A model generated the notes under the pieces. The model worked only from the letters and a program-made list of their open reading frames with translations. It searched no databases and was not told where the DNA came from. Of a DNA stretch of 7,253 nt, positions 1 through 5,511 are shown piece after piece. The DNA comes from Thermoplasmatota archaeon (GTDB lineage: Archaea; Thermoplasmatota; E2; DHVEG-1), in NCBI GenBank assembly GCA_022866015.1, contig JALHTX010000299.1, forward strand, positions 1-7,253. The letters are read 5' to 3'. How positions within the stretch are numbered: the stretch's first letter is position 1; each line of letters starts with the position of its first letter. The translations under genes were made by a program, and so were the position numbers.

Positions 1-629
1 ACTTCTAATTCTAAAACACAATCTGCAAGTCCTTCCATTCTACGTTCAAATAAATCCCCATGAATGCCACGAGTCATAATAATGTATAAAACGCTTTTAT
101 TTTGTATATTGGATATCTTTGCTGAATGAATAGTTCTTATTACTTCATCCTGAGTAGATTGGTTTAGAAAAAAATCTAAAGAATTAATGATTATTTTTTG
201 TTTTCCAGCGGTTTTTATTTTGTTTGATAGTATTGCTAAGAAATCCTCTCTACTTTTGGCAATTGGTGGTATACTAGATGAGCTAATCTCAATTAATTCC
301 TTAAGTTTAACTTTAGATTTTTGTTCATAGACATTAATACGTGTTTGTTCCTCACTTAACAATGATTGAGAGTATTGGGAAGCAATATCTATTACTTCAA
401 TATTGTTTTTAACCCATCCAAATCTTTGCATTGTGTTTTTTATTTCTTCCTCGGTTTCATCTGTAGCAAAATATAAAGTATTACCATTTGTTGCTAATTG
501 TTTACTTAAAATTTCAATACTACTACCGGGTGTCCCAAGAATTAATACTGTATATCCTTTAGGTGTTCCACCTTCTAATAACTTGTCAAGTTTTTCGATG
601 CCGGTACTTATAAATTCTTCTTTTGGCAT
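1..629 (-). CDS. RAD55/KaiC-like protein, degenerate ATPase, 3' end outside window
   Basis: The frame starts at ATG 629 and runs off the left edge after 209 residues. The N-terminus (STGIEKLDKLLEGGTPKG, residues 8-25) matches the opening of KaiC/RAD55 domains and closely resembles the first gene of this operon, so the two are probably tandem paralogues. The P-loop has decayed: at residues 32-39 it reads GTPGSSIE, with Ile in place of the Walker A lysine. The Walker B strand reads KIIINS (about 145-150), with Asn149 in place of the aspartate. ATP hydrolysis is therefore unlikely. I infer a structural or regulatory partner of the intact ATPase. It lies 19 bases after the preceding gene, with an AGGT-type ribosome binding site about 10 bases before the start, so it is probably cotranscribed. 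The partner process is unknown. Confidence 0.82.
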   Translation of the reverse strand, partial: MPKEEFISTGIEKLDKLLEGGTPKGYTVLILGTPGSSIEILSKQLATNGNTLYFATDETEEEIKNTMQRFGWVKNNIEVIDIASQYSQSLLSEEQTRINVYEQKSKVKLKELIEISSSSIPPIAKSREDFLAILSNKIKTAGKQKIIINSLDFFLNQSTQDEVIRTIHSAKISNIQNKSVLYIIMTRGIHGDLFERRMEGLADCVLELE

Positions 630-648
630 TATTCATCATTTACCTTTT

Positions 649-1230
649 TTAAATAAACGAGTCTCTAATCTTTAATATTTTATCATTTAGATTTACTAAA
701 CGGTTTAGATAACATTCCATCCCTTCTTCTTCTATTGCAAGTGATATTATATTTATATCTCTTGCTCTGGTTCTGTTAATTATATTATGAAAGAACTCGG
801 TAACAATCTCAGGGTCATTATATATTATTAGGTTTGTTAAAGAATCAATTACTAAATATTTTTTTGTTTTTGGATCTACCTCTTTAAAGATATTCATTAT
901 TTCTAAGCCTATTTTTTCAAGCATAGTTGGGCTTTCAATAAAAATAATGTTTTTTGTAGAATTTGAAATACCTGCAGTTCTTGAAATGCAATCTATAAAA
1001 CGTATATTTTTTATTTCAGTGATAAAAGGTAATTGATTTGATATATTCAGAAAAGGTTTTGTAACACTTACATAAATCCATGCTTCGTCTGGTTTACTTT
1101 TTATTCTTTCAAATAACGCTTGTATTAATTCCTGATAATTTTGACTAGGTAACAATATTCCTATGGATTTATTTAGAGCTATCGCACTCGATATTCTTTC
1201 CATTAATCCATCAATTAAAATATTAACCAT
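649..1230 (-). CDS. RecA-superfamily pseudo-ATPase lacking Walker A
   Basis: This 193-residue protein is the second gene of the operon, starting 7 bases after the stop of the first. It keeps the RecA-like core order: an N-terminal strand (IGILLPSQNY, about 23-32) where the P-loop should sit, then a strand-helix pattern, then a clear Walker B-like segment YLVIDSLTNL (125-134, Asp129). No GxxGxGKT motif is present, so nucleotide binding is doubtful. It is shorter than the roughly 230-250 residues usual for a single KaiC domain and lacks the TGIxxLDxxLGGG opening. The segment after Walker B (IIYNDPEIVTEFF) resembles that of archaeal RAD55/ArlH-type proteins. I infer a non-catalytic subunit acting with the intact ATPase. 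The ribosome binding site (GAGAGTGA) is weak and overlaps the upstream stop, which suggests translational coupling. The family is moderately certain; the function is unknown. Confidence 0.8.
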   Translation of the reverse strand: MVNILIDGLMERISSAIALNKSIGILLPSQNYQELIQALFERIKSKPDEAWIYVSVTKPFLNISNQLPFITEIKNIRFIDCISRTAGISNSTKNIIFIESPTMLEKIGLEIMNIFKEVDPKTKKYLVIDSLTNLIIYNDPEIVTEFFHNIINRTRARDINIISLAIEEEGMECYLNRLVNLNDKILKIRDSFI

Positions 1231-1237
1231 TTATTTT

Positions 1238-1987
1238 TCACTCTCTAGAACGAAGTAATGTCTCCAACTCTACTCCATTTTTAGTAGATATTAACATTGC
1301 AGTTTTTGTTCTATCGTGTGCGGTTCCTCTCATTTTTACTATTTGGAATGTTCGGATTAAATCACCTTTTCGTTCAACATCTCCTAAAAATAGAATACCA
1401 TCGCTGATAAACTCCTCGATACCATATTGAGAATATTGGAATTTACAGGGTGGTATTTCAGATGTCAGAAGTGTTGTACAGTTCATAGCAGCTAGAGATG
1501 AACCTAATTTAAAGATAAAGTCACGTATCATTTCAGGTGTTTGGAGCCTATAACAAAGAGCAGTAATTGAATCAATAACCAAACGTTTAACATTAAGTTC
1601 ATCTGCTATATCTTTTAAAATATCTAGAAGGGCACTTGCATCTTCGACCGTATATTTTTCAGTGTTAAGACCAAGTCTTTCAGTAATGATTCTTAGATCT
1701 ATTAGGTTTACCATACCTGACTCTATAAGTTTTTTATCATAAAATGAGAAGGTATCTAGGTTTTTAGTAAGTTTAAACAAGGGTTCTGTTATTGTGAAAA
1801 AAACGCCACGTTCTCCTTTTTTTGCACCATTTATCAAATATTGCATACAAAGAGTAGTTTTACCAGAACCACTACTTCCTACAACAAGAACAGAGCTTCC
1901 TGTAGGTATTCCGCCCCCTAGCATTTCATCTAGTTTTTCTATACCAGTTTCACATAATTCATCTTCTTTAAGCTGAGTTTCAGGCAT
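1238..1987 (-). CDS. KaiC/RAD55-type ATPase (intact)
   Basis: This 249-residue single-domain RecA-superfamily ATPase leads the operon. It has a TGIEKLDEMLGGGIPTG opening (14-30), a full Walker A motif GSSGSGKTT (37-45, Lys43), a candidate catalytic glutamate after the second core strand (TITEP, Glu68), Walker B RLVIDS (135-140, Asp139), and the KMRGTAHD segment (218-225) typical of KaiC-family proteins. Such proteins usually form ATP-driven rings that act as timing, signalling or motor-regulating modules; the partner process here cannot be read from the sequence. The start at 1987 is supported by a GAGGAG ribosome binding site a few bases upstream. An earlier ATG at 1991 is out of frame and soon stops. 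The next two genes encode relatives without catalytic motifs, so this is probably the only active ATPase of a heteromeric assembly. Confidence 0.93.
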   Translation of the reverse strand: MPETQLKEDELCETGIEKLDEMLGGGIPTGSSVLVVGSSGSGKTTLCMQYLINGAKKGERGVFFTITEPLFKLTKNLDTFSFYDKKLIESGMVNLIDLRIITERLGLNTEKYTVEDASALLDILKDIADELNVKRLVIDSITALCYRLQTPEMIRDFIFKLGSSLAAMNCTTLLTSEIPPCKFQYSQYGIEEFISDGILFLGDVERKGDLIRTFQIVKMRGTAHDRTKTAMLISTKNGVELETLLRSRE

Positions 1988-2030
1988 GCATCTCTCCTCT
2001 TTTTATATATACGTATAATACAATCGTTGG

Positions 2031-2038
2031 TTATAAAA
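2031..2038 (-). promoter_or_regulatory. TATA box for the KaiC-like operon
   Basis: On the minus strand the sequence reads TTTTATAA, preceded by the purine-ending CCTTAAG. A start about 25 bases downstream (near 2008) would give a leader of about 20 bases carrying the GAGGAG ribosome binding site. A second AT-rich tract (TATATATAAA, about 2001-2010) lies too close to the start codon to serve a leadered transcript. No other gene start lies between 1988 and 2177. Confidence 0.45.
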
Positions 2039-2177
2039 CTTAAGGTATTTTTTAATTTCCGAATTTATAGTAGTTTTTAATATTTTTGTATAAAATGATT
2101 TCTATGATATGTAAAAAGTGTAGAGGTGGAACTTGAATACATAATTATTGATAAAAATTCTAATCAGTTGATTCGTT

Positions 2178-2960
2178 TTAGCTTAGTTCCTCATAAAGTA
2201 TTTTATAAAATCTCTCTTTTGCATCCCTTTCAAGCCAAGGATAATGACCACAATTTTTTAAAAGAATGAATTTAAAATCTTTAAGTAAATGGGCTAAAGG
2301 TTCTTCTACTCCTTTAAAAGGATGAGGGTCGTAGTCTCCATGAATAGCGACAACAGGACATTGTATCCGTTTTCCCGCCATCAATAATTTTCTGCATCTT
2401 CTTAATTCTTCAGCATCATTCCATATCCCTTGAAAAATATCATAACGATACTCTGTTGCTTCATCAGAGTAGTATAATGGTAAATAAGAATCTGTCTTAG
2501 AAAGCAACTTTCCTAATCTTGAAAAAATTATATTTTTGTCTTTTCCGTAAGGATTATTTAAAACATCTATGAGCTTATTGAGTTTTATTTTTTCTTTATC
2601 GTTTAGACGACTTAGCCGGGTATCCATTATCTGTGAAGCATAATATTCTTCAAAGGGACCACTACTCACTAATAATATTTTTTTTACTGATTCAGGATAA
2701 TTTGAAGCATAAAGAAAAGCAAGCCAAGCTCCCCATGAATGGCCAATTAGTATAAATTGTTTTGAACCATATTTTTCCAAAATGATATGTAATTCTTTAA
2801 TTTGTCCTTCGATAGAGGTTGATGTTTGTAATGGTTCAAGAATCCCGTAATTATGTGAGATTTTTTGAGCTACTCGGAACATTTGACCAGCAGCCCCTGA
2901 ACCACCATGGATAACAGCAATTTGAAAAGGTGATTTTCCGTGTTTTCTTAGATTTTTCAT
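2178..2960 (-). CDS. alpha/beta-hydrolase, proline-iminopeptidase-like
   Basis: This 260-residue cytoplasmic protein has no signal peptide. It shows the alpha/beta-hydrolase plan: an oxyanion-hole motif HGGSGAAG (18-25), the nucleophile elbow GHSWGA (73-78, Ser75), a variable lid region (about 105-195), the acid in HGDYDPHP (207-214, probably Asp211), and the catalytic histidine in NCGHYPWLE (236-244, His239). The HGG motif and single-domain size fit the prolyl-iminopeptidase/hydrolase group, but the substrate cannot be deduced. The start at 2960 has a GAGGAG ribosome binding site 8 bases upstream; an ATG at 2965 hits a stop after two codons. The gene has its own promoter and is separated by 190 bases from the downstream KaiC-like operon. 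It lies just outside the proposed integrated element. Confidence 0.92.
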   Translation of the reverse strand: MKNLRKHGKSPFQIAVIHGGSGAAGQMFRVAQKISHNYGILEPLQTSTSIEGQIKELHIILEKYGSKQFILIGHSWGAWLAFLYASNYPESVKKILLVSSGPFEEYYASQIMDTRLSRLNDKEKIKLNKLIDVLNNPYGKDKNIIFSRLGKLLSKTDSYLPLYYSDEATEYRYDIFQGIWNDAEELRRCRKLLMAGKRIQCPVVAIHGDYDPHPFKGVEEPLAHLLKDFKFILLKNCGHYPWLERDAKERFYKILYEELS

Positions 2961-3002
2961 GTCATGTTCTCCTCTTTTATCAATTAATGATGCCTATGCC
3001 GA

Positions 3003-3011
3003 TATTAAAAA
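3003..3011 (-). promoter_or_regulatory. TATA-like box for the alpha/beta-hydrolase gene
   Basis: On the minus strand TTTTTAATA lies about 45 bases before the start codon. A transcript starting about 25 bases further on (near 2983) would have a leader of roughly 22 bases that includes the GAGGAG ribosome binding site. This is a spacing argument only. Confidence 0.35.
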
Positions 3012-3109
3012 TTTACATTTATTAAACCATAGAACTTTTAACTCTTGTCACTAATTAATTGTTGAGAGATTTGATAAATTGATTATTTTCTCATGTTAAA
3101 AAACATATG

Positions 3110-3125
3110 AGTGCAGGGGGAGGGA
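3110..3125 (+). repeat. left attachment-site copy (tRNA-Leu 3' fragment)
   Basis: AGTGCAGGGGGAGGGA is identical to 6738-6753. The match ends sharply on both sides: ATAAG follows here, TTTGA follows in the tRNA. No other tRNA sequence is present here, so it is a 3'-end fragment rather than a degraded full tRNA gene. GC-rich sequence is otherwise rare in this part of the window, which makes chance unlikely. Confidence 0.68.
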
Positions 3126-3165
3126 ATAAGTGCCAATTCCTAACTGCCCAGAATTATATATTTTA

Positions 3166-3207
3166 CTATTAATAAAAAAATAATGCTACTATAAAACACA
3201 TTAATAG
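3166..3207 (-). terminator. possible terminator after the membrane-anchored protein gene
   Basis: CTATTAAT (3166-3173) and ATTAATAG (3200-3207) form an 8-bp inverted repeat starting a few bases beyond the stop of the 3212-3895 gene. In the minus-strand transcript a T-run (ATTTTTTTATT) falls at the far end of the hairpin. Archaeal terminators are often simple T-runs, so the T-run is the stronger evidence. Confidence 0.35.
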
Positions 3208-3208
3208 A

Positions 3209-3237
3209 AAATTAGTATATAAAATTATTTAAATGCA
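3209..3237 (-). repeat. 3'-end repeat, copy A
   Basis: This 29-base segment matches 3982-4010 at 28 of 29 positions, and its core AATTATTTAAATGCA (3223-3237) recurs at 4185-4199. Here it forms the last codons of the 3212-3895 gene and runs 3 bases past its stop. A second shared block, TGGTTTGGT, occurs at 3251-3259 and at 4221-4229, so the ends of the two minus-strand genes look related. Confidence 0.7.
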
Positions 3238-3895
3238 GGAAAAAATCATCTGGTTTGGTATTTTTAGGTACGATAATTCGTTCAACTTTAGCTTTATTAT
3301 TTTCCCCAAGAGAAATCTTAAAATAAAAATATGGAGATGGTTTTGCGTTTTCAGCACTTATATAGGCGCATCCAAAATATTTTTTATCTTTATCAAGACG
3401 TAAACGAGCTCTACATACATTAAAATCTTCTGAGGCAATTTTTGCATAAGGTCCATCACTAAAAAGTAATTGGAGGCGTTCTTCGGATTTTGGCATTATT
3501 GTCACACTTATATTACACGGCGATGTAGCCCAAATTAGATGTTCACTTTCAATTCCAGTTTGCCATTCCTCTGCTCTAAGATGAGCATCATCTGTTTCCT
3601 TCCAATTTGCACCGTCTTTTTTATTATTTCTTATTTTTTTTATTTCGTTTGTTGTACCTAAAATATCACCTTTTTCTATTTTTCTAATTGTTACCTTGCC
3701 CATAGCATTAATTGCTGCTACTTTGCCTCCATCGTTTTTTACTAAAAGTCGAATTTGATCAGTTTGAGGATCGAGGGATAATATTTTTAATTTTGGTGAA
3801 TTTAACCAAGAAAATAAATCTTTTAACATAACATAAAAAAATGAAATTAATCCTGCCATTGAACCAATAGCTAGAATAGCATTAACAATATCCAT
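3212..3895 (-). CDS. membrane-anchored protein of unknown function
   Basis: I do not recognise a family for this 227-residue protein. Residues about 4-24 form one hydrophobic helix (ILAIGSMAGLISFFYVML), followed by a charged, strand-rich domain (about 35-225). The lysines after the helix suggest that the large domain faces the cytoplasm. The domain contains alternating hydrophobic strands (KLKILSL, QIRLLVKNDGG, GKVTIRKIE, ISVTIMP, YFYFKISL), which suggest a beta-sandwich. The start at 3895 has only a modest GGGCGG ribosome binding site 9 bases upstream. Its promoter segment is nearly identical to that of the secreted-protein gene at 4233-4844, so the two are probably coregulated. The gene lies inside the proposed integrated element. 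The last nine codons fall in a repeat found elsewhere in the element, so the C-terminus may have been shaped by recombination. Confidence 0.78.
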   Translation of the reverse strand: MDIVNAILAIGSMAGLISFFYVMLKDLFSWLNSPKLKILSLDPQTDQIRLLVKNDGGKVAAINAMGKVTIRKIEKGDILGTTNEIKKIRNNKKDGANWKETDDAHLRAEEWQTGIESEHLIWATSPCNISVTIMPKSEERLQLLFSDGPYAKIASEDFNVCRARLRLDKDKKYFGCAYISAENAKPSPYFYFKISLGENNKAKVERIIVPKNTKPDDFFLHLNNFIY

Positions 3896-3920
3896 ATAAT
3901 TATACCGCCCTTATCAAAAT

Positions 3921-3959
3921 TTTAATAGGTTATCTTAATTTAAAACTTATGAATAGCAA
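3921..3959 (-). promoter_or_regulatory. duplicated promoter segment, copy 1
   Basis: This 39-base segment is identical at 37 positions to 4868-4906. It lies 25 bases before the start codon of the 3212-3895 gene. On the minus strand it contains an AT-rich TATA-like core (AAGTTTTAAATTAAG), placed so that transcription would start about 20 bases before the ATG. The conserved TTGCTATTCATAAG upstream of the core would hold BRE and any activator or repressor site. Confidence 0.6.
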
Positions 3960-3981
3960 ATACATCATAAAAAAATTAGAT

Positions 3982-4010
3982 AAATTAGTATATATAATTA
4001 TTTAAATGCA
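3982..4010 (-). repeat. 3'-end repeat, copy B
   Basis: This segment is 28/29 identical to 3209-3237. It is not at a protein-gene end but immediately follows the T-run of the candidate small RNA at 4010-4092. That supports a role linked to transcript 3' ends rather than to coding. Confidence 0.7.
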
Positions 4011-4092
4011 TAAAAAAAGAAAAATGGGGGCATTGGGTTTTGTAAGAGGTAGTTAGTACCAACAAAACCCCAATGCAAATGAAAAAATTGCT
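4010..4092 (-). ncRNA. candidate small structured RNA 1
   Basis: On the minus strand a strong TATA box (4113-4122) predicts a transcript beginning near 4092. It would fold a 14-bp stem, arms 4062-4076 and 4030-4043 with a single bulged base, closed over an 18-base loop that contains a small GGTA/TACC helix (4048-4051 with 4057-4060). A T-rich run (4012-4024) follows as a terminator. No convincing open frame lies here. Together with the promoter and the flanking repeats, this accounts for most of the 337-base gap between the two minus-strand genes. Alternatively the hairpin is simply a terminator for readthrough from the secreted-protein gene. Confidence 0.45.
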
Positions 4093-4112
4093 ATAAAAAG
4101 CAAATATTTAAG

Positions 4113-4122
4113 TATTTATAAA
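4113..4122 (-). promoter_or_regulatory. TATA box for candidate small RNA 1
   Basis: The minus strand reads TTTATAAATA after an A-run (AAAAAAA) that fits a BRE. It is the clearest TATA box in the 3896-4232 gap and stands about 25 bases before the predicted RNA start. Confidence 0.5.
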
Positions 4123-4184
4123 TTTTTTTATTTAAGATGAAACAAATGTTACCTATTAAGATTAAAACGTTAAAAATAGTTCGA

Positions 4185-4199
4185 AATTATTTAAATGCA
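4185..4199 (-). repeat. 3'-end repeat, copy C (core only)
   Basis: AATTATTTAAATGCA recurs here just past the T-run that follows the secreted-protein gene. It has the same order as copy B, T-run and then repeat, in the direction of transcription. Confidence 0.6.
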
Positions 4200-4220
4200 T
4201 AAAAAAATAGAAAAAAGAGA
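4200..4220 (-). terminator. T-run terminator after the secreted-protein gene
   Basis: In the minus-strand transcript CTCTTTTTTCTATTTTTTT follows about 12 bases after the stop codon at 4233-4235. Archaeal RNA polymerase commonly terminates at such T-runs without a hairpin. Confidence 0.55.
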
Positions 4221-4232
4221 TGGTTTGGTTTT

Positions 4233-4844
4233 TTAGTTACAGTAATATTGGTTTAGTATTTTTTCAAGGAAAGGAAAACGATTTACTAAATTATCTATAA
4301 TTTGATAAAATGGATTATTTGAATCTGTAAAATATTTAGTGGACTTGCTAACAACTCCTGCACCTATAGCCAGAGTTTGGTTTGTATAAAAGGGTATTGC
4401 ATTAGCATAAATTACTTCTATTATGAATTGAAATGAGTCATGTTTATTAACTTGTATATCTGCTATTTTTAGGGTACCGTTCTTATTAGTAAATGTTGTG
4501 GCAAGAGCAGGCGTCATGTTTTGACCATTTATTGCTACTGTCAACCATATCTGACCATTATCAGTATCACCACTACAATTCATATCATAGTTAATGTAAA
4601 AATCAACATAATTTGTTTTATTCTCTATACCTACTAATAGGCTATTCTCAGCAACAGCCTGAAGAGTACTATTACTCCCATTCCCAATAATTTTTGCATA
4701 TCCTAGATATATTTCTTTATTTGTGTTTTTATATACTATATCTTGCTTGATTGAGTGGTTGATAATACTCGCATTAGATATAATACTAAAGGGAAATAGT
4801 ATTATAATCATTATAATCAATAATGATTTGATTCTGTTATTCAT
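4233..4844 (-). CDS. secreted protein of unknown function
   Basis: This 203-residue protein starts with a typical Sec signal peptide: a basic NNRIK, a hydrophobic core (about 8-24, LLIIMIIILFPFSII) and a likely cleavage after SNA (about 24-26). The mature part is strand-rich and has many Asn-X-Ser/Thr sites (for example NGSNST, NKT, NGT, NQT), consistent with a glycosylated archaeal surface or exported protein. The central part alternates polar and hydrophobic residues (YVDFYINYDMNCSGDTDNG, then QIWLTVAING), like an Ig-type or jelly-roll sandwich. Cysteines occur near the middle and at the C-terminus (YYCN) and could form a disulfide. I do not recognise a family. The start has a strong GGGAGGT ribosome binding site. 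Transcription probably comes from the promoter segment at 4868-4906 shared with the gene at 3212-3895. It lies within the proposed element. Confidence 0.82.
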   Translation of the reverse strand: MNNRIKSLLIIMIIILFPFSIISNASIINHSIKQDIVYKNTNKEIYLGYAKIIGNGSNSTLQAVAENSLLVGIENKTNYVDFYINYDMNCSGDTDNGQIWLTVAINGQNMTPALATTFTNKNGTLKIADIQVNKHDSFQFIIEVIYANAIPFYTNQTLAIGAGVVSKSTKYFTDSNNPFYQIIDNLVNRFPFLEKILNQYYCN

Positions 4845-4867
4845 TTTATTTACCTCCCTCTAAAACA

Positions 4868-4906
4868 TTTAATAGATTATCTTAATTTAAATCTTATGAA
4901 TAGCAA
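4868..4906 (-). promoter_or_regulatory. duplicated promoter segment, copy 2
   Basis: This copy matches 3921-3959 at 37 of 39 positions and lies 23 bases before the start of the secreted-protein gene. The minus-strand core AAGATTTAAATTAAG is the likely TATA/BRE region. The conservation stops within a few bases on each side, so the segment was either duplicated as a unit or kept by selection. Confidence 0.6.
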
Positions 4907-4912
4907 TCTCAT

Positions 4913-4944
4913 TTTACTGTGCATAATATCATTTTTACAGTAAA
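4913..4944. promoter_or_regulatory. inverted repeat between divergent transcription units
   Basis: TTTACTGT (4913-4920) and ACAGTAAA (4937-4944) are perfect inverted copies separated by 16 bases. Overlapping them, TGTGCA (4918-4923) faces TGCACA (4957-4962). They lie between the minus-strand secreted-protein gene and the plus-strand micropeptide unit, where a regulator could control both. A further ACAGTAA lies at 5159-5165 after the micropeptide terminator. Confidence 0.4.
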
Positions 4945-5021
4945 TAATTCCTGTTTTGCACATATTTTCTAAAACACATTTTATCTTGATTTATTTCATT
5001 AATGGAATTAGGTGAAAAAAA

Positions 5022-5057
5022 ATGGATAAGAAAAAAAAGGAGGTGAAACAAAAATGA
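5022..5057 (+). CDS. lysine-rich 11-residue leader peptide
   Basis: The frame encodes MDKKKKEVKQK. An AGGTGA ribosome binding site lies 6 bases upstream, and the stop overlaps the next start in an ATGA arrangement (5054-5057), typical of translational coupling. It could be a real basic peptide or a leader whose translation regulates the following peptide. A competing frame from 5002 (MELGEKKWIRKKRR) ends inside the next ribosome binding site. Only one of the two is likely to matter. Confidence 0.35.
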   Translation: MDKKKKEVKQK

Positions 5058-5128
5058 TTCCATGGTTTATTTTACCGCCAATCCCACCAATAATGGCATT
5101 AATAGCAAAACTAATTGGAGGTTTTTAA
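5054..5128 (+). CDS. hydrophobic 24-residue micropeptide
   Basis: This frame starts at an ATG placed 9 bases after a near-perfect AGGAGGTGA ribosome binding site (5037-5045), one of the strongest in the window. The product is proline-rich at the front (MIPWFILPPIPP), then helical and hydrophobic (IMALIAKLIGGF), with one lysine as the only charged residue. It is long enough to sit in or span a membrane. Its stop codon lies inside a terminator hairpin, so the unit has both a clear start signal and a clear end signal. Known classes with this shape include small membrane toxins, bacteriocin-like peptides and membrane-protein partners; the sequence does not say which. Expression is inferred from the signals alone. 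Confidence 0.62.
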   Translation: MIPWFILPPIPPIMALIAKLIGGF

Positions 5129-5150
5129 AACTCCCTTTTTTACTTTTTTT
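5117..5150 (+). terminator. hairpin plus T-run terminator of the micropeptide unit
   Basis: GGAG-TTTT (5117-5125, one bulged G) pairs with AAAA-CTCC (5127-5134), followed by CTTTTTTACTTTTTTTT. The micropeptide stop codon lies in the loop. The 5151-5232 stretch after it holds only AT-rich sequence with a short TTACT/AGTAA inverted repeat (5150-5154 and 5161-5165). Confidence 0.6.
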
Positions 5151-5232
5151 TACTTGTAACAGTAAGTCTAAATCTCCTCCTAAAACGATTTTTTATATTG
5201 ATTTTAATTAAAAAAAATAAAGAAAGAATAAA

Positions 5233-5352
5233 TTAAATTTTAGTTTCTTTCAATAAATCTAAATTAAACTCAATACGTCCTTTAACATCGTCCAACTCTC
5301 TTAATATATCCTCAAGATTATCAATTGCCATATCAATAGTATTTTTTTTCAT
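5233..5352 (-). CDS. 39-residue acidic helical protein
   Basis: The frame encodes a 39-residue, mostly helical, acidic protein with heptad-like spacing of Ile and Leu (MAIDNLEDILRELDDVKG in the middle), suited to a coiled coil. A GGTGAGG sequence at 5364-5370 lies 11 bases before the start, a slightly long but workable ribosome binding site. It is transcribed divergently from the basic 92-residue protein at 5512, with palindromic DNA between them. The acidic/basic divergent arrangement could reflect interacting partners or a small regulator and its target. I know of no family match. Confidence 0.55.
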   Translation of the reverse strand: MKKNTIDMAIDNLEDILRELDDVKGRIEFNLDLLKETKI

Positions 5353-5416
5353 ATTATATCAAACCTCACCAACTTGTAACATATATTATATTATTATATT
5401 ATCTACATTATATATA

Positions 5417-5452
5417 GAGCATATATGCTCCATCCATGCAGTATACATGGAG
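5417..5452. promoter_or_regulatory. tandem palindromes in the divergent promoter region
   Basis: A perfect 14-base palindrome, GAGCATATATGCTC (5417-5430), is followed at once by nested inverted repeats: CTCCAT/ATGGAG (5428-5433 and 5447-5452) and CCATG/CATGG (5434-5438 and 5446-5450). A TATA-like TTATATATAG (5408-5417) precedes them, so the first palindrome would lie downstream of TATA and the second around the expected start of a rightward transcript. This is where a dimeric repressor would bind. The sites serve the 160-base gap between the genes at 5233-5352 and 5512-5790. Confidence 0.5.
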
Positions 5453-5511
5453 AAATATAGGAATAAAATTTTTTTATCAAAAAAACATTTCAATAATTTA
5501 AAGATTAATTT

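Noticed and set aside
403..675. Plus-strand open frame of 90 codons
   Set aside because: It lies opposite the KaiC-like genes, has low-complexity Ser/Leu/Pro content typical of an antisense shadow, and has no ribosome binding site.
1794..1976. Plus-strand open frame of 60 codons
   Set aside because: It is antisense to the Walker A region of the intact ATPase gene, and its proline/serine-rich product mirrors that strand.
2096..2137. Plus-strand frame MISMICKKCRGGT with a CxxC pair
   Set aside because: It stops after 13 codons and has no ribosome binding site. A frame shift would extend it only into sequence antisense to the hydrolase gene, so a decayed zinc-ribbon start cannot be told from chance.
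3110..3160. A second, degraded tRNA-Leu gene
   Set aside because: Similarity to the tRNA stops after exactly 16 bases of its 3' end, with no anticodon arm or T loop beyond, so an attachment-site fragment explains it better.
5002..5046. Alternative basic 14-residue frame MELGEKKWIRKKRR
   Set aside because: It has no ribosome binding site and its stop falls inside the ribosome binding site of the 24-residue peptide. The ATGA-coupled frame at 5022 has the better signals.
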